From Tubiluchus corallicola (lineage: Eukaryota > Priapulida > Priapulimorpha > Priapulimorphida > Tubiluchidae): a stretch of 64,000 bases of DNA. The stretch covers positions 228,501 to 292,500 of the forward strand of contig JAQGDQ010000267.1 in assembly GCA_030141605.1 (NCBI GenBank), in the 5' to 3' direction. The notes under the pieces are model-generated. The model saw nothing but the letters and a program-made list of their open reading frames with translations. It made no database searches and had not been told where the DNA came from. This document shows positions 36,043-48,111 of this stretch, in pieces (position 1 is the stretch's first letter; the number at the start of each line of letters is the position of its first letter). Both the position numbers and the translations under genes were made by a program.

Positions 36043-36559
36043 TGAATACTGTAACATAATAAAACAACTAATGAAAACAAGTCAGTTGCGAGGGCAATGG
36101 GGTCCTTTACACGTTGCCCCATATTTTAAAGATTAATGAATTTGCAGTGGTCGGGATGATCATGTGAAAGAAGGCAGTATCAACTCTTTTTAATTAATAA
36201 AAGATACAAATGTGTAAAAGTCTCTTTGAAATCAAAGATTTCCTATTAAACATCATTACTATTAATAAAGAATAAATCTCAACAATGTACAAGGGCAAGG
36301 GAAGTGAAGGACAAGGGTGTTGTGCTAATTAATAATAGCTCATTTAGTAAAACGGTGAACATACTTACCTTGTATATTAGAGATTATCTTCAGTGGACTA
36401 CAATAGCATTAAGTGGATCTCGGACATAGTTAAGTAATGGGGCTGCAACAAGATGTGAAATGCACAGCTAAACATGTGATCTAATAAATATTTTGTAAAT
36501 ACATGTAAGCCATTGTGCTGCATTTGAGACGTTATGTATTGATATTTTAGACAACAGCT

Positions 36560-37195
36560 GCTTGAGACGAGTAACATTTAGACTTGAGATAAGTAGCATG
36601 CAGACTTGAAATAAGTAGCATCTAGACTTGAGATAAGTAGCATGCAGACTTGAAATAAGTAGCATCTAGACTTGAGATAAGTAGCGTGCAGACTTGAGAT
36701 ATGTGTCGCGCAGAGTTGAGATAAGTAGCGCGCAGACTGAGAGGAGTAGCGTGCAGACTTCAGATTAGTAGTGCGCAGAGTTGAGATATGTGTCGCGCAG
36801 AGTTGAGATAAGTAGCGTGCAGACTTGACATAAGTAGCGTGCAGACTTGAGATAAGTAGCGCGCAGAGTTGAGATAAGTAGCGTGCAGACTTGGGATAAG
36901 TAGCGCGCAGAGTTGAGGTAAGTAGCGTGCAGACTGAGATGAGTAGCACACAGACTTGAGATAAGTAGCGTGCAGACTTGAGATAAGTAGCGTGCAGAGT
37001 TGAGATAAGTAGCGCGCAGACTGAGATGAGTAGCACACAGACTTGAGATAAGTAGTGTGCAGACTTGAGATAAGTAGCGTGCAGAGTTGAGATAAGTAGC
37101 ATGCAGACTTGAAATAAGTAGCATCTAGACTTGAGATAAGTAGCGTGCAGACTTGAGATATGTGTCGCGCAGAGTTGAGACAGGTAGCGTGCCAG
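36560..37195. repeat. 22-bp minisatellite, about 28 copies
   Basis: The unit agacttgagataagtagcgtg recurs with substitutions and some shortened units. Three minus-strand frames stay open through it as an artefact of the repeat. Confidence 0.95.
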
Positions 37196-37313
37196 CAGTA
37201 AACTTAAAACAAAATTACAGAAATCACACGTTTCTTTATCGTTTACAAAATGTTACCAAGATCTTCAGATTCATAAGTCTTCTACATTCATTCCTGTCAT
37301 TTATTTGATTTTT

Positions 37314-37480
37314 CGTAGTACTGTAGAGGCTATATGGTTTTCTTCAAGTGGTCATTGCTATAAATCGTAGTACTGTAGAGGCTATATGGTTTTCTTCAAG
37401 TGGTCATTGCTATAAATCGTAGTACTGTAGAGGCTATATGGTTTTCTTCAAGTGGTCATTGCTATAAATCGTAGTATTAT
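37314..37480. repeat. 52-bp tandem repeat, three copies plus a partial
   Basis: cgtagtactgtagaggctat recurs at 37314, 37366 and 37418, followed by a diverged partial copy (cgtagtattatagagactt). Confidence 0.95.
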
Positions 37481-38076
37481 AGAGACTTGGTGGTTTTCTT
37501 TTATTCTGCCAGGTAGTCCGGGTACATTTCATTCTGTTTATTTCGCTTACTTGTAGATTTATGGATTGATGAAAACTGGTTTGGGTGGACCTGAAGTGTG
37601 CCCACATTTTCTGGATAGATACCAGCAGGCCCCTGTATTTGTCATATAGTTGGTGATTTTGCTTGTGTTAAATTCTCCTGTACAAGAAGAGTTACTTTTA
37701 CAATTTAACATTGGGTCTGAAACCATTAAACTCTTGCAGTAAGCACCTTTACTTTTAAAGAAAGGCAGAACTGAAAACGGGAACTAACTCGAGAGTTAGA
37801 TATTAAAACTGAAAAGGTTCAATAGAGGTTCTTAATAATTGTAGTCCAGCAGTCCCAAACAGCGTTGTTGGGTAATGTCAGGGACTCAAGATCCAGGTTG
37901 TCAATTACCAGCTAAAATACTAGAGCAGGTGAATTAATCCAGCCTGAGCTTAGAGCTGTGCAAACACGGCCTTCGAAATTATTCGGCAAAAGAGCAGGTC
38001 GATTTCCATCAGTTTGTGATATATACATTTAATGTATTTGGTGGTATGTACTAAGTCTGTGATCTTTGTTTTGCAG

Positions 38077-40583
38077 AGAACAAACAGCTAACATGCGATT
38101 GTTATCTAAGATGGGTGGCTAATTCAACCTTTCTGGACAAATATATCAGACCTGGCGGGAGCATTGAATACACCTGCTACCATCCAGACTACAATCAAGG
38201 AAAGACCCACAATTCCAATTTGCAGATAAATGATTTTGAGTGTACATCTTGTCCCCCGGGTAATGAGGTACCTTTTTGCATACCTATAGATGAATGCAAG
38301 TCAAATCCGTGCAAAAATGGTGGTACATGCATAGACGGTGTGAACAGTTTTATTTGTAACTGTACTGATGACTACAATGGATCCACTTGTGAATTTGCAC
38401 AGTGTACGCCTAGTTCATGTCGTCATGGAACGTGTGCACTTGATAACTACACAGCGATATGCACGTGTGATCCCGGATACACAGGTGAAAAATGCAACGT
38501 GAATATTAATAAATGCCAGCAGCTACAGCAGCCGTGCAAATATGGCGGACTCTGCGTAGACCAGATAAACAATTTCACGTGTGTCTGCTCTGCAGGATTC
38601 ACTGGAAGAACTTGCGAAACTGATGTTGACGAATGCCTACTTGATAAACTTTGTAAAAATGATGGAACATGTGTTAATACATTTGGCTCTTTTAAATGCA
38701 ACTGTTTACCCAGATATGAGGGGCAGCTATGTCAGCAAAAGATCGACGAGTGTAGAAGCAGTCCTTGCAAAAATGGGGGCGCATGTGTGACTGGTGAAAA
38801 TAAGTTCATTTGTATTTGTATGCCAGGCTACGTGGGAAACCAGTGCGAAACAAATTACAATGAATGTGCCTCTAATCCATGTCAAAGTGGAGGAACTTGT
38901 TGGGATTTTGTAAATAGATACACGTGTACATGTGCGAGTGGATACACCGGAGAAGATTGTCAATTAATTGATGACTGCAGATCATCTCCATGCATACATA
39001 ATGGAACTTGCATCAATGGAAGGAATGGATTTACGTGCAACTGTACAAAAGGATGGACGGGCGACACATGTGACTGTAATAAAGATTATTGCATAGCAAA
39101 TGTTAGAGATTATTAGGAATTTAATTAAAGATGAAATGACAAATCATAACCGCATGAATAGCCACGGATATCATAAATCATCCAAAAGTATATATTGTAA
39201 CTTTGAACTACACAAATACTAACAGACAAATGTGTCCGCAACAGTATTTGCCATCCGCCTGAGCTCACAGAAAAATAATTAGCACAATTGCTAATGAGCT
39301 AGAGTGGTCCTACAACAATAACTAACAGCGTTGTATGGCATCTTAATTACTACTAAATTATCTTTCTACAAATCTAAGTTAATGCCGATGTTGCCTTTGC
39401 GTTTTTATTATACTCATAAACTAATTGTTTCTCCACTAGTTTAGGTCAATGCTGAATATGACAAATGCTGTTTCCAAAACATTCGGTTTTTCAGTATTTT
39501 CACAGTTCAACATTGTTCAATATATACTTTAGGCTAAACTACAATGACATTTTTATGGCTGACAAAAAATATTGTCACCATCTATTGTTGATGAAAAAGA
39601 AAAGTATCACAATGATATTAAAGGTATAAATGGTAGATACTTCAAACAATCTAAAAATACACATGACAGTAAAATGGCAAAGCTTAACAAGAAAAGGAAT
39701 AACGATACTTTCCAATGGATGGTGGATATCCATTAGTGTCATCTAGCTTTTTAAAGCCCCAGAGTTTAAAACGAAACTGCAACCATACCCTACACTGTGG
39801 CGATTATCATGAAAACCATAATTTGAAATCAGGCCCAATACGTGTTCGGATAAATTAAAGGACGTTTGCTCAACTCAACATGCAAAATGTGTGACTAACT
39901 TTTCCCATTAACTGTTAAAATAAAAATCAATTATATTAAAGATGATTCCTAAAAATCATTTAATGTTAATCCCAAATTGTGTCTGTTGTAGTTGCTTAAA
40001 TATTCTGCAAGCAATTTCAGTGTTGATTCAATCATTTTCAGTTTCAGAAACGATTGGTGTTAAAGACCAAGAGAAGTTAATCAGCAACTGGACAGCCGTG
40101 TGCTCAGCAGTTTCAGTTGCTCTGATTGTGTTGTCTTTGCTAGCAACTTATGTAATTTTTAGATGGCAAAAACAAAGACGTCAGAAGGCGATCACGGGTA
40201 TGCTTAAATAGTCTAGTTGCTGTTGTCTGGTTACCAGTTACCACTTTGGTTTCCAAAGAGAGCATATGCTATTCAAAGTGAATCATTTTCACATTTGAGG
40301 ACGGAGGGCAGACTAACTAGCTCGACGTAATTACCTAGCAAATGAACAAACAGGCGAGCAAGTGGCCTAATTGCCAACTAACTAACTGACTGGCTAGTTA
40401 GCTAGCTAACTGTTTGGCTTATACATGTATGCAATTAACAACTGACACTAGTCTACTAAACATGCTTACAATATTTGTTGATATCATTTTGCAGGCTTTA
40501 GTGAAGATAGTGGAGAATCAGAAAGTGGAAAAACTGAAAAGGGAAAATCCGGAGGTAGTAGTGAAACAACAGAGAGTAGTTGA
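38077..40583 (+). CDS. LRRCT + seven EGF + transmembrane receptor, 5' partial
   Basis: Exons 38077-39075, 40042-40197 and 40495-40583 have matching phases. The first begins with an LRR C-terminal cap (LTCDCYLRWV ... YTCYHP) and then seven EGF-like domains (for example DECKSNPCKNGGTCIDG), several with the DxDEC / GxxCxD calcium-binding style. The second gives SNWTAVCSAVSVALIVLSLL, a TM helix followed by RWQKQRRQK. The third gives an acidic Ser-rich tail of 28 residues without tyrosine. I chose the weak donor gtaata after GACT at 39075 because it joins the TM exon in phase; reading through instead hits TAG at 39114 and would give a secreted form. Slit-like in domain style but membrane-bound. 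The LRR exons upstream were not located. Confidence 0.8.
39117..40030 (+). other. Intron between EGF and TM exons
   Basis: AT-rich sequence. No further exon or repeat was recognised. Confidence 0.4.
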
Positions 40584-40734
40584 GAAGCAAAAGAAAAATA
40601 CTACAAGACAAAAGTGATCTGCGAATGACATATTTCATTGAACATCAAAAGAAGTGAAACAAAATTTAATTTTAATTAAAGTGTGTGTAGTGATATAACC
40701 GTGTCTAATAATTATGTGTATTATTATGCCCAAG

Positions 40735-41400
40735 AAATGAAATATTCATGTGGTGATATGCTCAGGAGTTCATGCCACCACCCATATTCTTATTCTTATT
40801 CTTCTCGAAAAACGCGCATACTTTCATATTCATGTAAATGGTGCATTTTATTATAGCACACCACATACAGTTAGTGAGAGCAACTTTTACATAAGTGCTA
40901 CATAACGAGCAGGTGAAAGGTATCACACAACAAGCATTTGTGCAGGCTGCTGAATATAAGCGATATGCAAATACATGTAATTAATAATGACGACGTAGAA
41001 ATTATGTTAAACGTGTGTCTAACACACCACAAGTAATTGTTCAAAGTGCTTATTACATTGGCAACTATGAATTCACATAGGCGGGGCTGAACTGTCAGTC
41101 TAGCATGTCTTTTAAGTCTTGAAACTCCCCTGATAGCAACTGTTAGGAGAGCTTGCAATTTCTTGCTAAAAGTAACTCGCAAAGCAGTTCACACTTGTGA
41201 GTTTACTGTCAGTGTGAAAACTCGCGACATAAACTGGCTAGTCTGAATGCGCTGTTACATATATATTGTCAGTTAATATCTGATTTAAAGCAAAGCCGGG
41301 CCCATAGTCAAACTATAGGTCAAAATACTCTACTCTACTATGAAATAAAATATTCGCACGCAGATATGCGCAGGAGTTCATGCCGCTACCCTTATTCATA
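40735..41400. repeat. Pair of related direct repeats
   Basis: About 60 bp around caggagttcatgcc at 40740-40805 recurs, diverged, at 41340-41400. They may be ends of an old element or members of a dispersed repeat. Confidence 0.4.
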
Positions 41401-41799
41401 TTGCATATGCTATTTAGATGGCTAAGGTTAAAGTCTTATGAATAAGTGTGCAATAAGTTAGAAGCTTGTAGTTTCAGCAAAATATCTTTGATCTAACAAT
41501 TCACTCTTATTTACATGAAGATAACAAATTTTGTACCACTAAATGCAGGTGTAAACTTTCAGCCTAACATCGAGTCTGTTTGTCAAATTTCTAATAAACT
41601 GCCGCTGCAATTTTGCTCTGCTGTGAGACATATCTTATCTTTGTGCATTCCAAAGAAACATTTCACTAAAACTTTGCTTCCAGAATAAGATCTAACTCAA
41701 GCATTGTCTTTAATGTGGAAGAATCACGTCTAGGGGCTGAAACAACCACAAAAATGATCCAAGTTGGAACCCCTTAAGAAGAACTTTTAACACGAATAT

Positions 41800-42480
41800 T
41801 GGGATCCCTGGGGGACTGTCCTAGTCCAATACTTGTCGCGCTCTACCTGGCAAGTGCACTTCAAATAAAAAACGAAATCCTGAAATGATGGTCATGATTA
41901 CAATACTACTCTCTGTAATAACTTTCCTCAACATATTCTGGATCACTTCTATCCTGCATTGGAATCCTATGAACCATTCCTTTGTGACCAACAATCTTGT
42001 TCTTCTTCCCAGCTTTTCCCTATTCGGGGTCGCCGTTGTGAATGAGTCTTCTCCACGCATTCCTGTTGTTGACCATCTCTTCATTTATGTCTTCAATTCC
42101 CACAAGATTTTCACCGACTCTTCCTTTCAAGTGTCCATACCATGGCAATCTTGCGAGGCTTCCACTACTTTTACTGTTCCTCTGATATTATTATTTCTAA
42201 TTTTATCTCTTCTTGTTATTCCCACCATCCATCTCATCATCCTCATCTCCACCACACCCATTTTCTTCTCTTCGGTCTTCTTTAAAGAAGCTGCTTCCAG
42301 CCCATAGATTAGAGCGGGTCTGACCACTTCTTTGTGGACTTTCCCTTTAAGTCTCACCGACTCATTCATAGAAGGTTTTGGCGCAGTTTTTACAGGCGGA
42401 TGCCCTTCCTGACCCTAACCCTCCCTATTTATCCAGGCTTGGGACCGGCACTGAGTTGGGTTGGCTTGCCCCCCCCGTGG
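41800..42480 (-). mobile_element. Non-LTR retrotransposon 3' fragment
   Basis: The minus-strand frames 42369-42127 and 42084-41821 are in different phases. The first contains VVRPALIYGLEAASLKK, EMRMMRWMVGITRRDKIRN, the C-terminal reverse-transcriptase region typical of RTE-like elements. Adjacent plus-strand sequence (ggatgcccttcctgacc ... cttgggaccggcactgag) is a familiar widespread repeat in aquatic invertebrates. It is dead, with frameshifts and a missing 5' part. Confidence 0.7.
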
Positions 42481-42559
42481 CTAGGTTCCTTTGTGATCAA
42501 CAATATGTAGACGATATTGGATGGATTATTGTATCTAATTTTCAAACTAACACAATAAA

Positions 42560-42775
42560 AAGGATTGTGCAACGTGTGTACGGTTTGGCAACTTCTCTCG
42601 CAACTTGTTGCAACGTGTGTACGGCTTGGCAATTTCTCTCGCAACTTGTTGCAACATGTGAAGGGTTTGGCAACTTCTCTCACAACTTGTTGCAACGTGT
42701 GGGCGGTTTGGCAACTTCTCTCTGAGAGAAGTTGCGCAACAAGTTGCGAGAGAAGTCTCTCCGTCTAAACGTGTC
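42560..42775. repeat. Tandem repeat ending in a palindrome
   Basis: Four units of about 42 bp (gttgcaacgtgtgtacggtt then tggcaacttctctcgcaact) end in cttctctctgagagaagttg and an inverted copy (cgcaacaagttgcgagagaag). It looks like a foldback or terminal-inverted-repeat end. Confidence 0.85.
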
Positions 42776-43649
42776 ACAAGAACCCATTGTCTCGTGTTGT
42801 TATTTCATTGTTTCCCTGAATAGAATATTTTAAAAATAAAAAAAACTCGCATTAACATATTTACATATTCGTATTTTTCGGCAATGATTGTCTGTATCCA
42901 AGTTAGCAATCTTTTTGTGTATAAAGTGATTCAGAAAGCACCATGTTGACTTTGTTAAAAAGGCATATCTTGCAAGTTGTAGCAGCTTTTCTCTTAAAAT
43001 CAGTTTGTGAGAATTTTCTACAACATTCGTAGAAGCCGTTCCTAACCACCCATGTAAACTTGAACAAAGCGTAGAAGAATGCAACAAGACAACTGGACTT
43101 ACAACATGTCACGTGACATGCGGGGTGAACCATAAGATCAACATGACACGACTTGTAGCCACAGAGAAGGCACTCCCTGTCTTTTTGGACGGTCTCTCTA
43201 TTTACCAGTACTCAGAAACCATACTACCTCCAGGATTTTTAATGGGAAGAAGCGTCGATGTCTTAGCATTTGTTTCTGGGGACTTGGGAAGTTTAGGCAA
43301 ACCCGATATCGCAGCCAAAGTTAAGAATTTCCGGTTGATTGAATTACAAAATTTGCATAAAATTGAACCTGAGTTGTTTTACGAATTCGGTGAGTTACAG
43401 CGCATTGTCATTCATGGCTGCAAGAACCTGGAACATTTGGAGTTATACTTGACAAACAGTCCAAGATTCAATTACATCGACCTTCAAGACAATGGGCTGA
43501 AGCGAATGAAGGAGCCAAAACTGCATAAAAATGTTAATCCAAATGACGCAGAATTGGTTATGACAGGTAGGTTATGAAAATGCTTATGTCTACAGTACAG
43601 ACTAATGTTTAGGCTAGCAGTATAATGTATTAATAATGATAATGATAAT

Positions 43650-44110
<461 letters not shown>

Positions 44111-44284
44111 AAAGAAGAATAAATCTTTATTAGTTCTTTTGTGACTGCATTAACACACGTAAACGTGCAATTATTAGTATACATATATACAATTTGGACC
44201 GCCATTGCCAGTGTAGAGTACACACCAGGCGACAAACTATACCAGGGGTGTAAAATAGCCTTGGCCAGATTATGCCCATCCAGG

Positions 44285-44372
44285 CCTAATCATAACCCTA
44301 ACCAAATCCTAACCCTAACACTTCCCCAACGCTACCCTAACCCTAACTCAAATCCTAACCCTAACCCTAATT
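44285..44372. repeat. Degenerate interstitial telomere-like repeat
   Basis: Several CCCTAA units (aaccctaaccctaa type) are interspersed with variants over about 90 bp. Confidence 0.75.
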
Positions 44373-44934
44373 CGCTTCAGGAACTAATTTCTTTATATAT
44401 AATAAAGTTGTAGACATGCATAATTCTTTGACTTTTTGGGTAACTCACTTGCGATGTAACCTGATAAGTAGAACTCTTTCGCCGCTCTTGTTCTTCTTGT
44501 TCATGTAATGCCAATTTTTATATTGTTACGTCACAATTCCAAAAAAATCAGACTGAACAAAAAAGGCTCAGAAAGTATTTAAAAATTGTAAACTTTAGTC
44601 GTTAGACACAATCTGTCAGCAGCAAATGTGGGATAATAACTATTCTTTCGGTAAATGTACATGAATGAGCACACTAAATGGTTATTAATATTAATATGCA
44701 TGCTATAGCTCTTAGACCCATCCACCAATGATCAATAATGCACGGACATTCTACGCAGTTTTTGCAAATTGCTCTTTTCGATCGTAATAGACTACTGTTA
44801 TAAAGTTTAAGTTATAACAGCCAACAGCTTTATAAGTTCAATGGAATGACGTCAGAACAATGAAAAACGTCAGCAGTTTTCCAAGCGAGAATAGCGGAAA
44901 ATGGAACATCCAAATCAACTCGCTGCAGCTTTAT

Positions 44935-45120
44935 TTAGGAGAGGCGTCCTAAGATGTCACCACATTATCGTGTAGCCCAGTTCCTGCTCTTTTTAAAGAG
45001 CTATATGCCTCCTTCCGAGAGTCCCACCAGGCGCCAATAGAATGTTTTTCTACACTTAATTTAGTCAAAATTTGGAAAAAAATCGGGAGTTGGTTTATCC
45101 CTTACAGGATTCCATGGCTC
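44935..45120. repeat. Dispersed repeat, copy 1
   Basis: Shares tcgtgtagccc, tccttccnagagtcccacc and gtcaaaatttnnaaaaaatc, in the same order, with 54285-54450. It is an unclassified dispersed element. Confidence 0.7.
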
Positions 45121-45696
45121 TCTCACGAATACAATACAACACACAATGTTATCACGTTTTATCAACAATATATATAACGCCCTATACCACCGAAACTAAT
45201 TAATCTAATGTTGATTGTATGGATAGGAAACCCACTTATTTGTGACAGTGAAATGGAATGGACAAAGAGAATGAAATGGAGGAGGTCACGTGTTGATTGT
45301 GCTCAACCAACGCGAAAACATGGGGTAAACGAAATCACGCTTCCGGAGTTTGGTTGTCCGCTAGTAGAAACGCCACCAGTTTTCTCCGGCGCATGCTCAG
45401 TTGTCAGATTCACCACCAGGACTCGCTTCAGTCGCATGGTCACCTGCTCAGTTAGTTTGATTTTAATTTTTGTACTAATTACAATATATTAAATGCAATT
45501 AAACTTTTGTTTTTAATACAAGACTTTTTTATCTAAGCTTAAGACAGGTAAGGGGTAAAATAAAGTTGTTAATTTTTAAAACTCTCATTCTACCCCATTT
45601 TTTTATACGGATGCACATCTCTTCATGAAATTTCAAGATACAGCTGTAATAAACTAAATAGCGTTCAAAATCATGCCTTAAGATATGATATATCTT

Positions 45697-45727
<31 letters not shown>

Positions 45728-46000
45728 GAAATGGTTACAAAACACTAGTTTAACGTGTTGACCAAAAGTTTCTTTATTCTGAAAGACAATTATTAACATT
45801 TAGTTTAACTTGAATTGAATAGAAGAAAATTAGTTGCATGATTATATGTATTGCTATAACTAAGTACTGATATTTAAGATTATGTAAACTATATTGAAAT
45901 TAATTAACAATAACTTACGTTGTTAGAGCCTTTAACAGTTTTAAAGACAGAAATGAGATAGTATCAAAGTTTAGTTTAAACATAGTTTATAATGTTCTTG
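45120..46000. other. Intronic sequence of the LRR-EGF-Ig locus
   Basis: No exon was recognised. There is a short (TA)n run at about 45700-45722. Confidence 0.4.
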
Positions 46001-47351
46001 GTTTCTTTAAAGTGGCAGTTTGCTTGTTTGTATTACAGATATTAATGAGTGTTTGTCATTCCCCTTTCATGGTTCGTGTAATGATAAAGTTAATGAATGC
46101 AGTTGTAAATGTGAAGCTGAATACAATGGATTTAATTGTCAACAAGGTATATGTTAAGTCTTACATCAACTCAACACATAAGTTTACATGGATAGTTACC
46201 TCCATGCAACATATTTTACAAAAATGAATTGTGGTATTTTTAATTAGTTCAGTTTGTCACTTCTGTCCTTTTCTGAAGTCAAACAGGTATCAAAGTTTAC
46301 TTCCTAAACATACGTGATAACACAGGTATTGGCTTCTTTAAGGTTACCGTTTGTTTATTTGTTTTACAGACATTGATGAGTGTTTTTCATCTCCCTGTGT
46401 GCATGGTTCATGTATTGATAAAGTTAATGAATACAACTGTAGTTGTGAAACTTGATACAGTGGAACCAAATGTGAAGAAAGTGCGCGTAATATATACATA
46501 TTAATATGTATAGAAATATGAAAAGATGAAGAAATTGAATTAGTTGCTTTCCTAATATTATAAATTATGTGACATTAAGCATATAAATCTATCAGGCTGT
46601 TTGAATATCAAGCTTTGCTTTTAGCTGAACAGAGAACAGACTTTTACGGTAGTGTTTTATTCAGGTGAAGCTGTTAGCATAATAAAAAAATTTTGAGTAG
46701 CAATTGAATATTTTTCCCACTAAAGCTACTGAAGATCGCTGACTAGGCAATTCCTTTTTGGCACTGTGTAAGTTAATTTATGTTCTATCGCCAGTTGCAT
46801 GTCTTTTGCAGACATTCTTCCTTGACTTAACTTAAATTCACTGATTTGCCACCAAGATCGGTTTTACCACCATGATAGGCCTACAATGAGTAGTCCATGT
46901 TTGGTTAGCCAGTCATGCAAAATTTTCGAGTTCGAAACCTCTTGCAGTTTGTGTTTACTCCGTGTTGCCCATAGCAGCTGTCAAGCCTAGACTAATGTCT
47001 AAGAATTTTGAGCAGTTAAGATACATAAGCAAAAACATTTAAAAAATATAGTGAAATTTGTTGTGAGGCAGGCCTCTACCAAACGTTGGAGGGTAAAATT
47101 GTTTACTAAACTACACAGCAATTGTTCTCTGATTCAGTCAGCTGATTCATCACGCGCACCCCAAATGTTTAGATGGCATGTATATGCAGAGAAAGATCAC
47201 GAGGTTGGTTCAAAAGTGTGTGCCATCAAAAGCTGGTTGTACCATCTTTCTAATCGCATGTAATTTTTGTAATGTTCAACACGGCACCCACAGTTTGCCA
47301 AACAACAAATCATAGAATTTGTATTGTAAAATGTTTACTTCGAGTCTAGCA

Positions 47352-47453
<102 letters not shown>

Positions 47454-48111
47454 AGCTTGCAGTTTATACGTAAGACTTTATCTCACAATCACTGCTAAAA
47501 CTGAAAGCAGTCTTCTTTGTCCTATATTCCATCATTCCAACAGAAAGTTTCGTGGAAGTCAGCAAAGTCTTGCAAACAAACAAGCAAGCAAGTTTTCTAG
47601 CTAACTAACTAACTAAGGGCAATGAAAGCATAAGAATATATGGAGCAAATAATAAGCTTATAAATAAATGAGTTTATGCAGTTGAATAAACTAGCGTGGT
47701 GATTATTAAATTTTACTGATGAACTAAACTTAAAATTAACATTTCAAGACAACTTCATTATCCTTTGCAGCTGTGCAAAATGTGACAACAGAAGCGCCAC
47801 CAAGGTTTTATAATATTACCGAAACTTTCTGCATGGACACTAACTACAAAGAGGCATCATGGCAGTGGCCTGAGGGAAGACTGGATCTCACATCGCCAAA
47901 TGTTTGTTACGATGATCGCATCTCGGCTGGTATTAGATTTTTGCAAGGTGTTACGAGTTGGAATTACGAAAAATGTTACACTGCTTTTTTAAACATAGAA
48001 TCACCAAAAAGAACTGATTCTGGAATTTACACGCTCACAGTAATATGGGGGGGGGGGGGGGGCTTGAGAACTATTATTGGCGAGTTTAGAACAATGGTTG
48101 AAATTTCTTGA

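Noticed and set aside
36560-37195. Regular repeat resembling a CRISPR array or a repeat protein (LLISSLHATYLKS)
   Set aside because: Units are contiguous without unique spacers, the genome is eukaryotic, and several frames are equally open. It is a minisatellite.
45208-45492. 94-codon plus frame
   Set aside because: No recognisable domain and no splice phase matching the adjacent LRR/EGF exons.
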